From: Humidesulfovibrio sp.
GTDB lineage: Bacteria > Desulfobacterota > Desulfovibrionia > Desulfovibrionales > Desulfovibrionaceae
DNA: 64,000 nucleotides
Direction: 5' to 3'
Assembly (NCBI RefSeq): GCF_030689645.1
Contig: NZ_JAUYFU010000086.1
Location: 1-64,000 of the forward strand
The position numbers were made by a program, and so were the translations under genes. The first letter of the stretch is position 1. The number at the start of each line of letters is the position of its first letter. This document shows positions 53,947 through 62,964 of the stretch, piece by piece. Below the pieces are notes generated by a model. It worked only from the letters and a program-made list of their open reading frames with translations. It made no database searches and had not been told where the DNA came from.

Positions 53947-54762
53947 TTAGTAGCGCCAGGTTTGACCAGCGCAGAGATTATGCACGCAGCGCCCAGGCAG
54001 AAGGCTTCGAAGCGCTTCAACGCGGTCTGGGCCAGTGCAATGCCCAGCTATGAGGTTATTGACTGCGTATTGCGTAAGAGCCTGGGCGGTTTCCGCCACT
54101 GCCTCCGGTGCGGCCTTGTACAGGTGCAATCCGCCCAGCACCGCGTGGAACGACCGGCTACCCAGGCGCTCTGCCGCGCAGGCCAGGGAGTTGGCCAGCC
54201 CGCTGTGGCAGCAGCCAAGAATCACCACAGGGCCTTTGTCCGTTTCCAGTACAAGGAAGGAATCATCAGGCACTGTGTCGGGCTGGCTGCCGGCAGGGTC
54301 GAGGGAGAAGCCCTGCACGGCCTGGAAGCGACCGGGCTCGCGTGGGATGTCCGTGATGAGCGTCAGGCCGGGCGCAAGTTGTGTAACTGGCCCTGCGGGG
54401 ACGAAGGCAGGCAAGGGTGCGGGCGGGCCGATATGCCGGGCTTTGCCTTTTTCCTTGGCATACCGCGCGCTGGCGCAGGCGGGGTGGGCGTGGACGGCGC
54501 CGGTGAAGCCTGCGGACATGAGTGCTTCGAGCCCGCCAGTGTGGTCGAAGTGCCCGTGGCTCAAAGCCAAGCCGCGCGCCGAGGTCGCATCGACGCCCAG
54601 GGCGGCGGCGTTCTGCAGGAACAAGGCGGTCTGGCCGGTGTCCCAGAGCCACAGGCCGTCGCTATCGCCCAGATCAATGGCGAGAGAAAGACCCCACTCG
54701 CAGCCGCAAGCGGGGTCTGATGTTTCGTTGTCGCACAGGACGACGACGCGCCGGGCGGGCAT
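53947..54762 (-). CDS. MBL-fold metallo-hydrolase
   Basis: A 271-aa protein from ATG 54762 (MPARRVVVLCDNETSDPACG), placed 5 nt after the cimA stop; the longer ORF-track start lies inside cimA. LALSHGHFDHTGGLEALM holds the metal-binding HxHxDH motif. ILGCCHSGLANSLACAAERL and FHAVLGGLHLY match the 7,8-dihydropterin-6-methyl-4-(beta-D-ribofuranosyl)-aminobenzene-5'-phosphate synthase-like MBL group. Substrate is unknown. It ends the minus-strand run that begins with pdxJ. Confidence 0.83.
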   Translation of the reverse strand: MPARRVVVLCDNETSDPACGCEWGLSLAIDLGDSDGLWLWDTGQTALFLQNAAALGVDATSARGLALSHGHFDHTGGLEALMSAGFTGAVHAHPACASARYAKEKGKARHIGPPAPLPAFVPAGPVTQLAPGLTLITDIPREPGRFQAVQGFSLDPAGSQPDTVPDDSFLVLETDKGPVVILGCCHSGLANSLACAAERLGSRSFHAVLGGLHLYKAAPEAVAETAQALTQYAVNNLIAGHCTGPDRVEALRSLLPGRCVHNLCAGQTWRY

Positions 54763-54767
54763 TGGTT

Positions 54768-56402
54768 CTATTTGGCCGCCGGGGCGTCGTGCTTGCCGCC
54801 GGGCTTGGGCCACTTCTGCGGGTCGTCCTTGAAGAGCTTGTAGTTGATGGAATCAACCAGAGCCTGCCAACTGGCCTCGATGATGTTGTGCGAGACGCCA
54901 ACGGTGGTCCAGCGGTCCAGCTTGTCGCCGGACTCGATGAGCACGCGTACGTAGGAGGCCGTGCCGCCGCCGTTCTTGTCCACCAGGGACATGACGCGCA
55001 CCTTGAAGTCAAGGAGGCGCATCTGCGCCAGGTTGGGGTAGGAGGGCTCCAGGGCGCGGCGCAGGGCCATGTCCAGCGCGTTCACCGGGCCTCGGCCCGT
55101 GGCCGCCGTGTGGGCCACCTCGCCGCGCACCTGCAACATCACCGTGGCCTCGGAGAACGGCTCCGCGTCCACGCTCATGGCGTCCAGCACGCGGAAGTTC
55201 ACCAGCTGGAAGTAGCGTTTGCTCCAGCCCATCATGCGGAAGAACAGGATCTCGTAGCTGGCCTCGGCCACGGAATAGTCGTAGCCCGTGGATTCCCGGC
55301 GCTTGAGTTCGGCCAGGAGGTCCAGCACCGCTGGATCGTCCTTGTCCAGGTCGTAGCCGTACTGCCGGGCCTTGAACAGGATGTTGCTGCGGCCCGCAAG
55401 GTCGGAAAGCAGCACGCGGCTCGCATTGCCTACATGGGCCGGGTCGATGTGCTCGTAGGTTTGCGGGTTCTTCACAACTGCGCTCACGTGGATGCCGCCC
55501 TTGTGGGCGAAGGCCGAGCCGCCCACGTAGGGCTGGCGCGGGAAAGGCCGCTGGTTGGCGGTCTCCGCCACGTAGTTGGCCACCCGGGCGAGCTTCTTCA
55601 TGTTCTCCGGCCCGATGGTGCGCACGCCGAGCTTCAGCTCCAGGTTGGGGATGATGGAGCAGAGGTTGGCGTTGCCGCAGCGTTCGCCATAGCCGTTCAT
55701 GGTGCCCTGCACCTGCACCGCGCCCAGGCGCACCGCCTCAATGCTGTTGGCCACGGCCAGTTCTGCGTCGTTGTGGGTGTGGATGCCCAGGGCCGCGCCG
55801 GGAAGCGCCGCTTGGACCTTCTGGATGATCTCCGAGACCTCCATGGGCATTGTTCCGCCGTTGGTGTCGCAGAGCACCAGCACGTCGGTCCCGGCCTCGC
55901 GCGCGGCTTTGAGGCAGGCGATGGCATACTCAGGGTTGGCCTTGAAACCGTCGAAGAAGTGCTCCGCGTCGAAGAACAGCTCCTTCAGGCTTGGCCGCAA
56001 AAAGGCCAGGCTGCCGGAGATGAGCTCCAGGTTGCGCGGCAGGCTCACGCGCAGGGCGTGGGTCACGTGGAAGTCCCAGGTCTTGCCGAAGATGGCGGCA
56101 GCCGTGACCTGGGCCTCGATGATGGCCTTGAGGTTCGGATCGCTCTCGGGCGATGTCTTGGCGCTGTGGGTGCTGCCAAAGGCCGAGATTACGGCGTTCT
56201 TCATTTCGTAATTCGTGATTTCCTTGAAGAACTGCCTGTCCGTCGGGTTTGATCCGGGCCAGCCGCCCTCAATGTAGTGCACGCCTAGCTCGTCCAGTTT
56301 GTGCGCAATGCGGATCTTGTCCTCGGTGGTGAGGTGTAGTTCTTCCGCCTGTGTGCCGTCCCGGAGAGTGGTGTCGTAGATGCTGGCCTGGCGCATGGTC
56401 AT
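54768..56402 (-). CDS. cimA: Citramalate synthase
   Basis: A 544-aa HMGL-like enzyme that joins acetyl-CoA and pyruvate to (R)-citramalate, giving 2-oxobutyrate for isoleucine without threonine deaminase. Diagnostic segments are IYDTTLRDGTQAEELHLTTE, YIEGGWPGSNPTDRQFFKEI, LGIHTHNDAELAVANSIEAV and GTMNGYGERCGNANLCSIIP. The C-terminal half holds a LeuA-type regulatory domain that usually allows feedback by isoleucine. It is 15 nt downstream of lysC. Confidence 0.93.
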   Translation of the reverse strand: MTMRQASIYDTTLRDGTQAEELHLTTEDKIRIAHKLDELGVHYIEGGWPGSNPTDRQFFKEITNYEMKNAVISAFGSTHSAKTSPESDPNLKAIIEAQVTAAAIFGKTWDFHVTHALRVSLPRNLELISGSLAFLRPSLKELFFDAEHFFDGFKANPEYAIACLKAAREAGTDVLVLCDTNGGTMPMEVSEIIQKVQAALPGAALGIHTHNDAELAVANSIEAVRLGAVQVQGTMNGYGERCGNANLCSIIPNLELKLGVRTIGPENMKKLARVANYVAETANQRPFPRQPYVGGSAFAHKGGIHVSAVVKNPQTYEHIDPAHVGNASRVLLSDLAGRSNILFKARQYGYDLDKDDPAVLDLLAELKRRESTGYDYSVAEASYEILFFRMMGWSKRYFQLVNFRVLDAMSVDAEPFSEATVMLQVRGEVAHTAATGRGPVNALDMALRRALEPSYPNLAQMRLLDFKVRVMSLVDKNGGGTASYVRVLIESGDKLDRWTTVGVSHNIIEASWQALVDSINYKLFKDDPQKWPKPGGKHDAPAAK

Positions 56403-56417
56403 CCTTGTGCTATGGAG

Positions 56418-57629
56418 TTAGCCGACAAAAACCTGGTGCAGGGTTCGCACCGCGAGTTCCGTGTATTTGTCCTCGATGAGGCAGGAGAGCTTGATTTCTG
56501 AGGTGCTGATCATCAGAATGTTGATGTTCTCGTCGCGCATGGCGCGGAAGGCCTGGGCCGCAACGCCGGAATGGTTGCGCATGCCCACGCCGATGACCGA
56601 GACCTTGGCCACGTTCTTGTCGGACAAAAGGGCCTTGTAGCCGATCTCGCCCTTGAGGCCCTCAAGGAGCTTCAGGGTGGCATCCAGGTCGGCGCGGGTG
56701 ACGGTGAAGGTGATGTCCGTGCGGCCCTCGCGGCTGGGGTTCTGCACGATCATGTCCACCAGGATCTTCTTCTCCGCGATGGGCGTGAAGATGGAGGCGC
56801 AGACGCCGGGTTCGTCGATGACGCCCACCAGCGTGACCTGGGCCTGGTCCTTGTCGTAGGCGACTCCCGAAACCTGCACTGCTTCCATTATCTTATCCTC
56901 CTGGGTGACGATGGTGCCGGGCTCGTCGCTGAAGGTCGAGCGCACATGCACCGCAACGTTGTATTTCTTGGCGAATTCCACAGAGCGGATCTGGAGCACT
57001 TTCGCGCCCATGCTGGCCATCTCGAGCATCTCTTCGTAGGAGATGCGCTCGAGCTTCTTCGCGTCCGCGCAAATATTGGGGTCGGTGGTGAACACGCCGG
57101 GCACGTCGGTGTAGATCTCGCACATCTCGGCCTTGAGCGCCGCAGCAACGGCTACAGCCGAGGTGTCGGACCCGCCGCGGCCCAGGGTGGTGATGCGTCC
57201 GTGGGCGTCCACGCCTTGGAAACCCGCCACCACGAGAACGTCGTAGTCCTCCAGCATCCCAACCAGCTTCTGGTCGTCTATGCTCTCGATTCTGGCGCGT
57301 CCGTAGGAGTCGTCGCTGATGATGGGGATCTGGAAGCCGAGCACGGAGCGGCAGTTGATGCCCTCGTCCTTGGCCATCATGGCGAACAGCGCCACGGAAA
57401 TCTGCTCTCCAGTGGAGACGAGGCTGTCCATCTCCGCCGGGTCCGGGGTTTGGGACCACTGCTTCGACAGGGCGATGAGACGGTTGGTCTCTCCCGCCAT
57501 GGCCGAAAGCACCACGATGACTTTGTCGCCGTTGGCCAGCGGGCGGCGAACATTGTTCAGCACCTGCTTCATGCACTCCAGATTGCGTACGGAGGTGCCG
57601 CCGAATTTCTGCACCACGATGTTCTTCAT
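56418..57629 (-). CDS. lysC: Aspartate kinase
   Basis: A 403-aa enzyme that phosphorylates aspartate, the entry to lysine, threonine and methionine. The start at 57629 (MKNIVVQKFGGTSVRN) is supported by an ATGA overlap with the tsaE stop codon; the ORF-track start at 57650 is less likely. The kinase domain shows VVAGFQGVDAHGRITTLGRG and SDTSAVAVAAAL. Two ACT domains follow (QVTLVGVIDEPGVCASIFTP and VSVIGVGMRNHSGVAAQAFR), for allosteric feedback. Confidence 0.94.
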   Translation of the reverse strand: MKNIVVQKFGGTSVRNLECMKQVLNNVRRPLANGDKVIVVLSAMAGETNRLIALSKQWSQTPDPAEMDSLVSTGEQISVALFAMMAKDEGINCRSVLGFQIPIISDDSYGRARIESIDDQKLVGMLEDYDVLVVAGFQGVDAHGRITTLGRGGSDTSAVAVAAALKAEMCEIYTDVPGVFTTDPNICADAKKLERISYEEMLEMASMGAKVLQIRSVEFAKKYNVAVHVRSTFSDEPGTIVTQEDKIMEAVQVSGVAYDKDQAQVTLVGVIDEPGVCASIFTPIAEKKILVDMIVQNPSREGRTDITFTVTRADLDATLKLLEGLKGEIGYKALLSDKNVAKVSVIGVGMRNHSGVAAQAFRAMRDENINILMISTSEIKLSCLIEDKYTELAVRTLHQVFVG

Positions 57630-58132
57630 CTTGAGAAATCCTTCTGCCATTGGTTAAGCGTGGGAGCCAGGGCCTCAAGCAGGCCGTCGGCCGCCTTTCC
57701 CCATGCCCTGATTTCGAGCGCCCGTCCAGAGGCAACCGGCGACCAAAGAAGGTGCAAGGCCTCTTCGGGCCAATCCCGGCGGGGCAGGTTCTCTATCCAT
57801 TCGGCCACCACCAGAACATCCTTCGCATCCAGGGCGTCCAGGAATTCTTCGGGCGCGGCCCCGATGACGCGATACAAGTCGAAGTGGGCGACCTGCGGCC
57901 TGGTGGGGTACATGTTCACGATGTTGAAGCTGGGGCTAGAGACCTCGGCCTCGTGCGCGCCGGGCAGGGCGGCCACCAGCCCCCGCACCAGGGTGGTCTT
58001 TCCGGCGCCCAGCGGTCCAGAGAGCAGCAGCGGCAAAGGCCCGCCAACTGCGCTCCTGGCGCGGGTCAAGGCCTGGCCAAGCGCAGCGCCAAGGGCCAGC
58101 GTGCTCTCTGCGTCGTTAAGATGAAGCTGCAC
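57626..58132 (-). CDS. tsaE: tRNA threonylcarbamoyladenosine synthesis ATPase TsaE
   Basis: A 168-aa P-loop ATPase (LLSGPLGAGKTTLVRGLVAA) with SSPSFNIVNMYPTRPQVAHF and DLYRVIGAAPEEFLDAL, typical of TsaE. It supports the TsaB-TsaD complex that makes t6A at position 37 of tRNAs reading ANN codons. The C-terminus is a little longer than usual (ALAPTLNQWQKDFSR). Its TGA overlaps the lysC start (ATGA). No other tsa genes are in the window. Confidence 0.9.
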   Translation of the reverse strand: MQLHLNDAESTLALGAALGQALTRARSAVGGPLPLLLSGPLGAGKTTLVRGLVAALPGAHEAEVSSPSFNIVNMYPTRPQVAHFDLYRVIGAAPEEFLDALDAKDVLVVAEWIENLPRRDWPEEALHLLWSPVASGRALEIRAWGKAADGLLEALAPTLNQWQKDFSR

Positions 58133-58140
58133 GGGTTGGC

Positions 58141-58599
58141 CTACTTGTGGTGCTCCAGAAGGGTGCGCAGGATGTCTTCCTTGCCTACCACGCCAACCAG
58201 CTTGCCTCCGTCCATCACGGGCAGGGTGTAGAGCTTCTCGTTCACCATGACCGTGGCGATCTCGTCGATGGCCGTCTGCGGAGTGACGAACTTCGGGTGC
58301 GGTGTCATGGCCTGGGAGACAGTGCTGGCTGCTATCTTCTGGATTTCGCGCTCGAAGTCCTCGCGGCTTGAGAGGGCGATGAACCCGTCAAGCATGGAGA
58401 ACAACGAGGGCATTGTGACCTGCTTCTGCTGGGCCACGAGGTCGCTCTGGCAGAGCACGCCCACCAGCTTGCCGCTGGCGTCCAGCACGGGCGCGCCGTT
58501 GATCTTGCGGTCGATGAGCAGGGCCACGGCGGTGCGGATGTCGGTGTCGGGCGAAAGGGTCACGGGTTCCGGGGTCATTATGTCGATGGCCTTCAGCAT
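58141..58599 (-). CDS. Tandem CBS-domain protein
   Basis: A 152-aa protein made of two CBS domains: IMTPEPVTLSPDTDIRTAVA, INGAPVLDASGKLVGVLCQS and, in the second, AMTPHPKFVTPQTAIDEIAT then YTLPVMDGGKLVGVVGKEDI. CBS pairs bind adenine nucleotides and act as energy or ligand sensors. It stands alone without an effector domain, so the target is unknown. Its start overlaps the end of nnr by 7 nt, and it precedes tsaE by 8 nt. Confidence 0.93.
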   Translation of the reverse strand: MLKAIDIMTPEPVTLSPDTDIRTAVALLIDRKINGAPVLDASGKLVGVLCQSDLVAQQKQVTMPSLFSMLDGFIALSSREDFEREIQKIAASTVSQAMTPHPKFVTPQTAIDEIATVMVNEKLYTLPVMDGGKLVGVVGKEDILRTLLEHHK

Positions 58600-60185
58600 T
58601 GTGTACGCTCCTTCAAAACGAGTGGGAGGGTGTGGGCGATTTCAGTCGGAAGGTTGCCACGTCCGGGAAAGTCGCGGGCCAGGATCGCGCCGCATAGGGC
58701 ATGCCAATAGACGCCAAGGCAGGCGGCCATAAGGGGCGGAATGCCGCGCGCCAGGCAGGCGGCCATGACGCCCGCGAGCACGTCGCCCGAGCCGCCCACG
58801 GCCAGATTCGGCGCGGCGATGGGGCAGAGGTGCAGCAGGCCGTTCTGGCCCACAAGGGTTCCTGCGCCTTTGAGGGTAAGCACCTGCGGGTGCGCCTGGG
58901 TGAAGCGCCGCGCCGCTCCCGGCCGGTCGGCCTGGAGTTCGCCCATGCCCATGCCCAGGATGCGCGCCATTTCACCGGGATGCGGGGTGAGCACCGCATC
59001 CTTCGGCAGGTCGGCCATGAGTTTAGGCGACTGGGCCAGATGGAACAGGGCGTCGGCGTCGAAGATGCACGGAGGAGCCCAGGCCTTGCCCATGTCCACG
59101 CTGAAGTGCTGGGTGAAAGCCTGGGCGAAGCTGGCCAGAAAGGCTGCTGCGCCGACATCGCGCCCAAGGCCCGGCCCCAGGACGATGGCGTCGAAGCGGC
59201 TCAGGTGCGGCAGAAGCTCCGCCAGGCACTCGGGAGACCACTGCGCCGAGTCGGAGGGGCCAAGGGGCAAGGCCATGAGATCCGCCATGCCTGCCTTGAT
59301 TTCTGAAAGCACGCCACGCGGGCAGGCCAGGGTGACCAGCCCGGCTCCGGCGCGCAAGGCGCCAAGACCGCAGAGCTGCGCCGCGCCGGTGAGGCCTTCG
59401 CTGCCGCCGATGACGAGCACATGCCCGGCCTTGCCCTTGTGAAGATCAAGGACAGGAGCTTTCAGAAGGTCCAGAATATCGTCGCCTATGGCTTGCTGGC
59501 CAGCGGGCGCGGCCAGGGTGACGGCGCGCGGGATGCCGATGTGCCGGGGCGTGAGAATGCCGACATAAGGCGCGGCGTGGGGCAGGGCGGTGCCGATCTT
59601 GCCAGCATGAAAAGCCACGGTGGTGTCCGCGTGCACGGCCACTGGCTTGGGCAGCCCTGTTGTGCCGCACAGGCCGGAAGGGATGTCCAGGGCCAGCACA
59701 AAAGATTCCGCGCCAAGGGCGTTCATGGCTGTGACCAGCTGCGCGCCTTCTGGGGAAAGCGCCCCGTTGAATCCGGTGCCCAGGAAGCCGTCTACCAGGA
59801 TGTCCGGGCGGTCCAGCGCGCCCAGGATCTGTCCGGCGCGCTCCAGGGGCAGGTGCCGGAACTCCACGCCCGCGCGACGGGCAAGGTCCAGGTGATACTT
59901 GGCCTCGGCGCGGTAGGCGCTTCTCGGCTTGGTATGCAGAACGAGGGGGATGGCCCCTTCGTCCAGCAGCCTGCGGGCCAGCACAAAGGCGTCTCCGCCA
60001 TTGTTGCCTCCCCCGGCGATGAGCACGGCGCTGGCTCCGGCGAGGGGGCCGAAATCCTGCTCAAGCACGGTCAGGGCCTCGGCCCCGGCGTTTTCCATGA
60101 GCAGTTCGGCCTTCAGGCCGTAGTCCTTGATGGCTGCCTGATCCCAGGCGGCCATTTCGGCAGGGGTTGGCAAGGGTTGAAACAT
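58593..60185 (-). CDS. nnr: Bifunctional NAD(P)H-hydrate epimerase/dehydratase
   Basis: A 530-aa fusion that repairs hydrated NAD(P)H. Residues 1-215 are the YjeF_N epimerase (MAAWDQAAIKDYGLKAELLM, LIAGGGNNGGDAFVLARRLL). The rest is the ADP/ATP-dependent dehydratase, a ribokinase-like domain (HKGKAGHVLVIGGSEGLTGA, VLTPHPGEMARILGM, NLAVGGSGDVLAGVMAACLA). The two-domain fusion is the usual bacterial form. It lies in the minus-strand run between acpS and the CBS-domain gene. Confidence 0.94.
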   Translation of the reverse strand: MFQPLPTPAEMAAWDQAAIKDYGLKAELLMENAGAEALTVLEQDFGPLAGASAVLIAGGGNNGGDAFVLARRLLDEGAIPLVLHTKPRSAYRAEAKYHLDLARRAGVEFRHLPLERAGQILGALDRPDILVDGFLGTGFNGALSPEGAQLVTAMNALGAESFVLALDIPSGLCGTTGLPKPVAVHADTTVAFHAGKIGTALPHAAPYVGILTPRHIGIPRAVTLAAPAGQQAIGDDILDLLKAPVLDLHKGKAGHVLVIGGSEGLTGAAQLCGLGALRAGAGLVTLACPRGVLSEIKAGMADLMALPLGPSDSAQWSPECLAELLPHLSRFDAIVLGPGLGRDVGAAAFLASFAQAFTQHFSVDMGKAWAPPCIFDADALFHLAQSPKLMADLPKDAVLTPHPGEMARILGMGMGELQADRPGAARRFTQAHPQVLTLKGAGTLVGQNGLLHLCPIAAPNLAVGGSGDVLAGVMAACLARGIPPLMAACLGVYWHALCGAILARDFPGRGNLPTEIAHTLPLVLKERTQC

Positions 60186-60220
60186 GTATCCTCCTGGGAA
60201 ACGGTGCGGAACAGCGGACC

Positions 60221-60604
60221 TTACAGGGGAGCGCCCTCCAGAATGACGACTGCGGCGGCAACGTCGCGACCATGGGTCAGGGAAAGGTGCAGCCGCTCGG
60301 CCCCCATGGCGTTTGCCAGCTCTTGCGCCCTGCCAGAGAGCAGCAGGGTGGGCGCGCCCGAAGGCAGGGAGCGCACCTCGATGCTCTTCATGGTGACGCC
60401 GTTGGCGAATCCGGTGCCCAGGGCCTTGGCGCAGGCCTCCTTGGCGGCGAAGCGCGCGGCGACAAAGGGAGCCGGATCGTTTTCGGGCATGGCGGCGGTT
60501 TCCCCTGGGGTGAGCACGCGGGACGTGAAGCGCGCGCCGAAGCGCGACAAGCTGTCGCGAATGCGGCTGATTTCAGCCACGTCAAGTCCCACGCCCAGGA
60601 TCAT
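60221..60604 (-). CDS. acpS: Holo-[acyl-carrier-protein] synthase
   Basis: A 127-aa phosphopantetheinyl transferase from ATG 60604 (MILGVGLDVAEISRIRDSLS), with GGGAG upstream. The magnesium/CoA-binding motifs are GVGLDVAEI and FAAKEACAKALGTGF, and HLSLTHGRDVAAAVVILE ends the protein. It activates acyl carrier protein by adding the 4'-phosphopantetheine arm. It follows pdxJ by 10 nt, a very common arrangement. Confidence 0.95.
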   Translation of the reverse strand: MILGVGLDVAEISRIRDSLSRFGARFTSRVLTPGETAAMPENDPAPFVAARFAAKEACAKALGTGFANGVTMKSIEVRSLPSGAPTLLLSGRAQELANAMGAERLHLSLTHGRDVAAAVVILEGAPL

Positions 60605-60614
60605 AGGCCGCTCC

Positions 60615-61340
60615 CTAGTCCGCGAACCCGCGCAGGATATCCACCATGTCGCGGGTGGCTTGGCGCAGGCCGGTGTAAATGGCCCGGGCCATGATGCTGT
60701 GGCCGATGGAGTACTCGTGGATGCCGGGCACGCGCGCAAAGGGCAGCACGTTGACGTAGTTGAGGCCGTGCCCCAGATTCACCTTGAGACCCAGACCTTG
60801 CGCATGTCGGATGCCTGCAAGGATCTTGTCCAGCTCGGCCTGGCGCTCAGCCGGGGTGCGCGCATCGGCGTAGTGGCCGGTGTGCAGCTCGATGAACTGC
60901 GCCCCGGTCTGGCTGGCTGCGTCGATCTGGTCAAGGTCGGCGTCGATGAACAGGCTGGCCTGGATCTCGCGCTCAAGCAGCGGCGCCAGGAAGGCCGAGA
61001 GCTCGCCCTCGCGGCCCAGGCAGTTGAGCCCGCCCTCGGTTGTGAGCTCCTGGCGTTTCTCGGGCACCAGGCACACTGTGTCCGGGCCGACGGCCAGGGC
61101 GATCTGCTGCATTTCCCGCGTGGCGGCCATTTCCAGGTTCAACCTTGTGTTCACTGTGCGCCGCAAAATTTCCACGTCGCGGTCCTGAATGTGCCTTCTG
61201 TCCTCGCGCAGGTGCACGATGATGCCCGAGGCGCCGCCAAGCTCCGCCTCATGTGCGCCCAGCACGGGATCGGGCTCCTGGCCCAGGCGGGCTTGGCGCA
61301 GAGTGGCGACGTGATCGACGTTGACGGAGAGAAGGGGCAT
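60615..61340 (-). CDS. pdxJ: Pyridoxine 5'-phosphate synthase
   Basis: A 241-aa TIM-barrel enzyme from ATG 61340, with GGAGGT seven nt upstream. It makes pyridoxine 5'-phosphate from aminoacetone phosphate and deoxyxylulose phosphate, so this organism uses the DXP-dependent vitamin B6 route. Diagnostic segments are [57 protein letters not shown] and [19 protein letters not shown]. It heads the run pdxJ-acpS-nnr-CBS-tsaE-lysC-cimA. B6 also serves thrC and selA in this window. Confidence 0.95.
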   Translation of the reverse strand: MPLLSVNVDHVATLRQARLGQEPDPVLGAHEAELGGASGIIVHLREDRRHIQDRDVEILRRTVNTRLNLEMAATREMQQIALAVGPDTVCLVPEKRQELTTEGGLNCLGREGELSAFLAPLLEREIQASLFIDADLDQIDAASQTGAQFIELHTGHYADARTPAERQAELDKILAGIRHAQGLGLKVNLGHGLNYVNVLPFARVPGIHEYSIGHSIMARAIYTGLRQATRDMVDILRGFAD

Positions 61341-61560
61341 AGGTACCTCCAATTTGGGGGGGCGTTCACTTTTTTTGTACGCTTTCCCAGGGGCAAAGGC
61401 AACAGCGCCAGTTCCTTGGCGCACATGGACCGGGTGCTGCTCTTCGCTGGTTGCGCTGTGGCTGCGAGCTGGCCCGCGCGTTGACATCACCTCCCCGGGA
61501 AGGTACCCCTACGCACTCAAAGAGCAACCACAACGCACGTTTCACGTCAGGAGCCAGTTC

Positions 61561-62898
61561 ATGAATGTCTGCATCGTCGGCACCGGATATGTCGGCCTGG
61601 TCACTGCGGCCTGCCTCTCGGAAATGGGCAACCACGTGCGCTGCGTGGACAAGAGCGCGCAGGTGGTGGAAACCCTCCGCGCCGGTCGCATCCATATATT
61701 CGAGCCCGGACTTGAGGAACTGGTGCGTCGCAACACCGCCGAGGGCCGCCTGACCTTCACAACAAGCCTGGACGATGGACTCTCCTTTGACGGCGACGGG
61801 GCGGAGTTCGCCTTCATCTGCGTTGGTACGCCCTCCGGCGAGGACGGCGTGTGTGATCTTTGCTTCGTGGATGCCGTGGCCGAGGAGATCGGCCGCACGG
61901 TGAGCCGCCCGCTCATCGTGGTGAACAAATCCACTGTGCCCGTGGGCACGGCTGACCGCGTGCGCGGCATACTGGACCGCGAGCTGGCTGCGCGCGGTCT
62001 GACCCTTGACGTGGACGTGGTGTCCAACCCGGAATTTCTCAAAGAAGGCGACGCGGTGAAGGACTTCATGAAGCCTGATCGCGTCATCGTGGGCACGGAG
62101 AACCAGAAGAGCGCGGAGATGCTCAAGGCGCTTTACGCCCCCTTCGCCCGCAGCCGCGAAAAGCTCATCATCATGGGCGTGCGCAGCGCGGAGATGACCA
62201 AGTATGCGGCCAACTGCATGCTGGCCACCAAGATTTCCTTCATCAACGAGGTGGCCAACATCTGCGAGCGCGTGGGGGCCGACGTTTCCGAGGTGCGCCT
62301 CGGGATAGGCAGCGACCACCGCATCGGCTACGACTTCATCTACCCCGGCGTGGGCTACGGCGGCTCGTGCTTCCCCAAGGACGTGAAGGCTTTTCTGGGC
62401 ACTGCGCGTGAGGCCGGGTACGAGGCTGCGCTCATCGACGCCGTGGACCAGGTGAACACCCGCCAGAAACAGGTGCTGGCCGAAAAGGTGATCAAGCATT
62501 TCGAGCCGCTTGGCGGCGTGGCGGGCAAGACGCTGGCTGTTTGGGGCCTGGCTTTCAAGGCCAATACGGACGACATCCGCGAGGCCCCGGCCTTGGCCAT
62601 CATCAATGAACTGTCCGCGCGCGGCATGCGCGTGCGCGCCTTTGATCCGGTGGCCCGAGAACGCGCTGCAGGCGAGCTTTCTGGCAATGCCCTGGTCGAG
62701 CTGGTCGCCAACCAGTATGAAGCTCTGGATGGAGCCGACGCACTGGCTGTGGTGACGGATTGGAATCAGTTTCGCAACCCGGACTTCGCTGGTATGGCCC
62801 GCAAGCTGGCCGGGCGTGTGATCTTCGATGGCCGCAACCTCTACCAGCCGGAGCTGCTTGCCCGGTTCGGCCTCAAACATTACGGCATCGGCCGTTAA
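61561..62898 (+). CDS. ugd: UDP-glucose 6-dehydrogenase
   Basis: A 445-aa NAD-dependent enzyme from ATG 61561 that oxidises UDP-glucose to UDP-glucuronate for polysaccharide and lipopolysaccharide synthesis. Motifs are MNVCIVGTGYVGLVTAACLS (Rossmann), GTPSGEDGVCDL, VSNPEFLKEGDAVKDFMKPD and the catalytic cysteine in YPGVGYGGSCFPKDVKAFLG. KTLAVWGLAFKANTDDIREA starts the C-terminal domain. It is divergent from pdxJ, with a 220-nt spacer in which I saw no further gene. GDP-mannose dehydrogenase is a less likely alternative. Confidence 0.93.
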   Translation: MNVCIVGTGYVGLVTAACLSEMGNHVRCVDKSAQVVETLRAGRIHIFEPGLEELVRRNTAEGRLTFTTSLDDGLSFDGDGAEFAFICVGTPSGEDGVCDLCFVDAVAEEIGRTVSRPLIVVNKSTVPVGTADRVRGILDRELAARGLTLDVDVVSNPEFLKEGDAVKDFMKPDRVIVGTENQKSAEMLKALYAPFARSREKLIIMGVRSAEMTKYAANCMLATKISFINEVANICERVGADVSEVRLGIGSDHRIGYDFIYPGVGYGGSCFPKDVKAFLGTAREAGYEAALIDAVDQVNTRQKQVLAEKVIKHFEPLGGVAGKTLAVWGLAFKANTDDIREAPALAIINELSARGMRVRAFDPVARERAAGELSGNALVELVANQYEALDGADALAVVTDWNQFRNPDFAGMARKLAGRVIFDGRNLYQPELLARFGLKHYGIGR

Positions 62899-62964
62899 CG
62901 GCGCCGGGGTTCTGCACCCCGTGCTCCTGCGGTTACGGCCCGAACGGAATGCACCGGGAGGACC